Shown here piece by piece: positions 62,559 through 64,000 of a DNA stretch of 64,000 bases. How positions within the stretch are numbered: the first letter of the stretch is position 1; every line of letters begins with the position of its first letter. Source of the stretch: Geothrix sp. 21YS21S-2. Lineage in GTDB: Bacteria; Acidobacteriota; Holophagae; Holophagales; Holophagaceae. The notes below the pieces were generated by a model that searched no databases, was not told the DNA's origin, and saw only the letters and a program-made list of their open reading frames with translations. The position numbers and the translations under genes are program-made. Location: NCBI RefSeq assembly GCF_030846775.1, contig NZ_CP132910.1, positions 1,398,001-1,462,000 of the forward strand. The letters run 5' to 3'.

Positions 62559-63502
62559 GTGTTCCCTCGTAAGAAACGGCCTAGACGGTTGATGATGGGC
62601 TGGTTGGGATGGGTGTCCTCGTTGGCCAGGAGCGGGTCCGAGGAGAGCTGCGGCTCCACGATGCGCACGGGCTCGTAGAGGTTGGGCATGGCGAGGCCGG
62701 GGTCGTCCAGGGTGAGGAGCAGGCCCGTGAGGTTGTCCCGCCCGCCCCGGGCCAGGGCTTCCTGCGCCATGGCCTCCAGGGTCAGGTTCGCCGGATCGCC
62801 CCGGGACAGCAGGAGGGCCAGGTGCTCGTCGGGAATCTCGCCGTGGAGGCCGTCCGAGCACAGCAGGAGGCGGTCCCCGCGCCGCAGCGCCACGCGGCTC
62901 AGCACGGCCCGGATGGGCACGGGGGCGCCGAGGGCCTGGGTGATCATGCTGCGCTGGGGGTGGGTCTTGGCCTCCTCGGCGGTGATGCTGCCGTTGCTGA
63001 TCATCTCGCGCACCAGGGTCTGGTCCTCGGTGATCTGCACCAGGTTGGGCTTGCGGTAGACGTAGGCCCGGCTGTCGCCCACCTGGGCCACGTAGGCATG
63101 GCCCTTCCAGATGACGGCGGCGGTGAGGGTGGAGCCCATGCCCCGGCTGGAGCGCTCGGCGTCCGCGTAGCGCAGGACGGCGCTGGAGGCGCCCTCCACG
63201 GCCTGCTTGAGGGCCTTGAGGAGGCCCATCTCGTTGGCCAGGTGGGCCGGGAACCGCCCCCAGTGACCGAAGAGGTTCACCGCCACCGACGCAAGCCCCT
63301 CGCGGCTGGCGATCTCGCCGGAGGCCGCGCCGCCCATGCCGTCGGCCACCGCGGCGAGAATCCCCGCGTGGCAGGTGTTGGGCATGGGCCCCAAACCGTT
63401 CACCAGGGGCTCATCCCCATCCAGGGCGCTCACCAGATAGGCATCTTCGTTGTTTTTCCGCACCCGGCCGACGTGGGTGATGGCAGCATAATCGATGAGC
63501 AT
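62555..63502 (-). CDS. PP2C-type serine/threonine phosphatase
   Basis: The 315-aa cytoplasmic enzyme has all PP2C metal motifs: VGRVRKNNEDAYLV, ILAAVADGMGGAASGEIASR, MGSTLTAAVIWKGHAYVAQV then GDSRAYVYR, LLLCSDGLHGEIPDEHL and GGRDNLTGLLLTL. Such enzymes reverse Hanks-type kinases and regulate growth or envelope work. No kinase gene is in the window. It heads an overlapping four-gene unit (ATGA at 62555-62558) that ends with a peptidoglycan amidase, which suggests cell-cycle or envelope control. It is divergent from the small membrane gene at 63644. Confidence 0.93.
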   Translation of the reverse strand: MLIDYAAITHVGRVRKNNEDAYLVSALDGDEPLVNGLGPMPNTCHAGILAAVADGMGGAASGEIASREGLASVAVNLFGHWGRFPAHLANEMGLLKALKQAVEGASSAVLRYADAERSSRGMGSTLTAAVIWKGHAYVAQVGDSRAYVYRKPNLVQITEDQTLVREMISNGSITAEEAKTHPQRSMITQALGAPVPIRAVLSRVALRRGDRLLLCSDGLHGEIPDEHLALLLSRGDPANLTLEAMAQEALARGGRDNLTGLLLTLDDPGLAMPNLYEPVRIVEPQLSSDPLLANEDTHPNQPIINRLGRFLRGNT

Positions 63503-63643
63503 GAAGGGGATGTTCCTGCAGACGGCGAAAGGGTCACATCCGGGGCACAGAACCGGTGCGGGGAAGATTCCATGGTACCAGGAACCCCCATCATATCCCC
63601 TGCCCGGCCATCATGAGTGAATCAGATATCAAGGAGCCGAACC

Positions 63644-63838
63644 GTGATTCCCCACCCCCCGCCCGCCCCCCAGCACCTTCCTCCCATGACCACGACCCAG
63701 ACCGTCATCGCGGTCATTCTGCTGCTCCTGCTGCTCTGGGTTGCCTATAAAATCGGGAAAGTGATCCTCCGGGTCGTGGCGGGCCTGCTTTTTCTCGGCC
63801 TCGCGGGCTACGTCATCTGGTACCTTTTGATCAGGTAG
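63644..63838 (+). CDS. Small membrane protein
   Basis: GTG 63644 has AAGGAG seven bases upstream and gives 64 residues; the internal ATG 63686 has no ribosome site. After a Pro-rich start the protein has two hydrophobic helices (TVIAVILLLLLLWVAYKIGK and ILRVVAGLLFLGLAGYVIWY). No family is recognised. It is followed 40 nt later by a zinc-ribbon gene on the same strand, perhaps in one transcript. Confidence 0.65.
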   Translation: MIPHPPPAPQHLPPMTTTQTVIAVILLLLLLWVAYKIGKVILRVVAGLLFLGLAGYVIWYLLIR

Positions 63839-63878
63839 AAATTTCGTCCTTCCCTTCAACATCCCTCGAGGAGCAAGC

Positions 63879-64000
63879 ATGGCTGCCATCTCCTGCCCCA
63901 ATTGCGGCGCTGATCTCACCGTCCCCCAGAGCGTTCGCATCGCCGAATACCACTTCGGCCGCCTGGAAAAGGTCGACCAGGCCCCCATGGAAGGGCCCGG
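63879..64000 (+). CDS. Zinc-ribbon protein, 3' end outside window
   Basis: Only the first 40 codons are present. The start MAAISCPNCGADLTVPQS holds a CxxC zinc-ribbon knuckle, and IAEYHFGRLEKVDQAPMEGP follows without a second pair in the window. GAGGAG precedes the ATG. The remaining domain is unknown, so function cannot be given. Confidence 0.7.
   Translation, partial: MAAISCPNCGADLTVPQSVRIAEYHFGRLEKVDQAPMEGP

Overview
This is a GC-rich chromosomal segment from a flagellated, Gram-negative bacterium. Outer-membrane features include a TolC-type protein, a TonB-like protein and a beta-barrel protein. Motility features include FliO/P/Q/R, FlhB, an MCP and a CheZ-like protein. Bacillithiol genes (bshC, bshB1), the DUF4388 protein and the overall gene set suggest Acidobacteriota, most likely Holophagae (Geothrix/Holophaga/Mesoterricola type). 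That placement comes from memory of gene content; no database search was run. Genes are tightly packed, often with ATGA, GTGA or TGATG stop-start overlaps, and GTG and TTG starts are common.

Layout. Positions 1-10 kb hold glycogen metabolism: glgB (5' end outside the window) and glgP on +, then glgC-glgA on -. Between them lie a barrel protein, a phosphodiester glycosidase-like protein and a decayed, frameshifted higA. Positions 10-13.5 kb hold a cyclophilin-type isomerase with a long N-terminal region, followed by an intact ISL3-type insertion sequence with 16-bp terminal repeats and an 8-bp target duplication. Positions 13.5-20 kb, on -, hold a MetX-like hydrolase, an ABC-F ATPase, a TonB-like protein, a secreted Cache protein paired with an MCP, and recO. 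Positions 20-29 kb hold a Spy-like protein, a transglutaminase-like protein, pyk with a coupled 53-aa membrane protein, a Fis-like regulator, three tandem GAPDH-family genes and a serine hydrolase. Positions 29-32 kb hold an M20 peptidase and a PadR/HAAS-type pair with a palindromic operator on its promoter.

Positions 32.6-43.7 kb form a long + strand run: bshC-bshB1-tilS-ftsH-folP/GNAT fusion-glmM-pdxJ-micro-ORF-DUF4388-cheZ-like-class A beta-lactamase. Positions 44-53.6 kb hold a HI0933-family flavoprotein coupled to a PleD-like regulator, purE, a lipB/Nudix fusion, an orphan TolC protein, a CPBP protease, small enzymes and a tandem DUF4440-like protein. Positions 53.6-59.5 kb hold fliO-fliP-fliQ-fliR-flhB, then a receiver/SHOCT protein and a TPR protein. 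Positions 59.5-63.5 kb, on -, form one overlapping cluster: a PP2C phosphatase, an RdgC-like protein and its partner, an N-acetylmuramoyl-L-alanine amidase and a small protein. The window ends in a small membrane protein and the start of a zinc-ribbon protein.

The most unusual items are the three tandem GAPDH-like genes (the middle one lacks the catalytic His), the folP-GNAT and lipB-Nudix fusions, and a dispersed CTCGGC-rich hairpin repeat, one copy of which sits inside the IS. Others are the PadR operator and the 14-codon ORF bridging pdxJ and the DUF4388 gene. No CRISPR array, rRNA, tRNA or prophage was seen.
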